Part shown: positions 63,070-64,000 of the stretch, piece by piece | How the letters are laid out: the number at the start of each line of letters is the position of its first letter | How positions within the stretch are numbered: the stretch's first letter is position 1 | Origin: Thalassospira sp. TSL5-1 | GTDB lineage: Bacteria; Pseudomonadota; Alphaproteobacteria; Rhodospirillales; Thalassospiraceae | Direction: 5' to 3' | NCBI RefSeq assembly: GCF_001907695.1 | Contig: NZ_KV880638.1 | Coordinates: 248,882-312,881, forward strand | Length of the DNA stretch: 64,000 nucleotides | The notes under the pieces: generated by a model | What the model was told of the DNA's origin: nothing | What the model saw: only the letters and a program-made list of their open reading frames with translations | Databases searched by the model: none | Made by a program: the position numbers and the translations under genes

Positions 63070-64000
63070 TTGGCCCGCCTGTTACGCCGCTTTGTGTTTT
63101 TCGGGTTGCTCGCCCTGGTTGCGCTGGCACCCTTGCCTTATGGCAGTAATCTTCCCTGGGCGTGGTCTTTGCTGTCTTTGTGGGTGGGTATTCTGGTGGT
63201 GCTTGATGCCATTGCCTGCCTGATCTCCCCGCCAGAGGGAGAGCGGCGGTTTTATGCCCGCATTAAAATCCCCATGATCCTGTTTTTCATCGTTGTCGCC
63301 TGGATTGTGGTGCAGGCCACCCCCGGCCTTGTGCCCGCCATTGCCCACCCCATCTGGGCAGAGGCCAGTGCGCAACTGGGCATTCCGCTCGCCCCGCGTG
63401 TGACCATCGCCCCGGACCTGACATGGGATGCGCTGATGGTGCTGCTGGCCTATGCCGGGGTGTTCTGGTTGTCGGCCCGCTATGGCCGCAGGCGCGAAAA
63501 TGCCTCATTGATGCTGAAATTCTTTGTCCTGGTCTCGACCGCTTACGCTGTTTATGGCCTGGTGGTGTATTTCGGCGGCTGGGAAACGGTGCTGTGGTAT
63601 CACAAAACCGCTTATCGCGGCGATTTGACCAGTACCTTTATTAACCGCAACAGCTATGCGACCTATGCGGCGATCGGCCTGGTTGCCTCGCTGGTTTATC
63701 TGGTTAAAATCCTCGCCCGCGATTTCCGCGATGGCGGCACCTCCCGCCAGATTGCGCGGAAAATGCTCGATGGCACCCTGGTCAGCGCCTGGCTGCCGCT
63801 GGTTGGCGTGCTGACCACCGGCACGGCCCTGATGCTTACGCATTCGCGGGCCGGGTTTGTGAGCGGGATGATCGGGGTTTTTGTGGCGCTGCTGGGACTG
63901 CGCTTTGCCCGAATTTTACCGGTCCGGTTTGGTAACGGGTTGATTGCCGGGGCGGTTTTGCTGGCGGTGGGCGGGTTTGCCATTAGTGGTGGCGGATTGG
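63070..64000 (+). CDS. O-antigen ligase/Wzy-family membrane protein (3' partial)
   Basis: The frame opens at a TTG at 63070, five bases after GGAGGAG, and stays open to the window end (310 codons). The product begins LARLLRRFVFFGLLALVALAPL and has at least six hydrophobic helices. Two family marks are readable: TSTFINRNSYATYAAIGL near residue 190 and LTHSRAGFVSGMIG near residue 255. These are typical of the O-antigen ligase (Wzy_C) superfamily, which includes polymerases and ligases of undecaprenyl-linked glycans. It is divergent from the BY-kinase gene. Whether it acts as polymerase or ligase cannot be decided. Confidence 0.85.
   Translation, partial: MARLLRRFVFFGLLALVALAPLPYGSNLPWAWSLLSLWVGILVVLDAIACLISPPEGERRFYARIKIPMILFFIVVAWIVVQATPGLVPAIAHPIWAEASAQLGIPLAPRVTIAPDLTWDALMVLLAYAGVFWLSARYGRRRENASLMLKFFVLVSTAYAVYGLVVYFGGWETVLWYHKTAYRGDLTSTFINRNSYATYAAIGLVASLVYLVKILARDFRDGGTSRQIARKMLDGTLVSAWLPLVGVLTTGTALMLTHSRAGFVSGMIGVFVALLGLRFARILPVRFGNGLIAGAVLLAVGGFAISGGGL

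Noticed and set aside
1..64000. CRISPR array, rRNA operon or intact insertion sequence
   Set aside because: No regularly spaced direct repeats, no rRNA sequence and no transposase-like product were seen.

Overview
The window reads as chromosomal DNA of an alphaproteobacterium, most likely Rhodospirillales and possibly Thalassospira-like. This is inferred from gene content and order: hpf-ptsN, trpBA-accD-folC, dnaK-dnaJ, yraN-rsmI next to an LppC lipoprotein, a zf-CHCC protein, and exopolysaccharide genes of the alphaproteobacterial type. Taxonomy was not tested by any search. There is one tRNA gene, no rRNA operon, no recognisable intact insertion sequence and no CRISPR array.

Positions 1-18500 hold mostly core and housekeeping genes on both strands. 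They are hpf (partial) and ptsN, a SAM methyltransferase beside a YjhX-family protein, an AmpG-like permease, typA and a PfkB kinase. A roughly 1 kb gene-free stretch with operator-like palindromes follows. Then come a SirB1-type protein with a BON lipoprotein, an aldo/keto reductase, an AraC regulator divergent from a DUF2000 gene, and a TetR regulator divergent from a DinB gene. The block ends with yraN-rsmI head to head with an LppC lipoprotein, nth, and a DUF2244 membrane protein.

Positions 18600-35100 hold dnaK-dnaJ with a visible promoter, an FAD oxidoreductase divergent from an Rrf2 regulator with paired operator-like repeats, a LysR regulator divergent from a pdxI-like reductase, dapB, two tandem periplasmic solute-binding paralogues, polA, a membrane protein of unknown role, and a soluble chemoreceptor with a C-terminal CZB zinc-binding domain. 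Positions 35166-44100 hold the trpB-trpA-accD-folC operon, a zf-CHCC protein, an ABC ATPase without a permease, a lipoprotein hydrolase, and a class III nucleotide cyclase in which key catalytic residues are replaced.

At 44221 a tRNA-Arg(CCG) is followed directly by the remains of an integrase and by a clearly AT-richer seven-gene operon at 44628-51620. Its products are an FkbM methyltransferase, a flippase, another methyltransferase, two GT2 and two GT4 glycosyltransferases. This looks like a horizontally acquired glycan-assembly island at a tRNA gene. After four genes of ordinary composition (MTA/SAH nucleosidase, a TPP enzyme, an SH3 protein, a PPP-type phosphatase), the window ends in an export and chain-length locus. 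That locus holds a Wza-type export protein, an outer-membrane beta-barrel, an Ala-rich secreted repeat protein, a small membrane-anchored protein, a Wzz/BY-kinase, and the start of an O-antigen ligase/Wzy-type gene cut by the window end. The island supplies sugar transfer and flipping, and the downstream locus supplies polymerisation, length control and export, so together they look like one Wzx/Wzy-type polysaccharide system in two parts.
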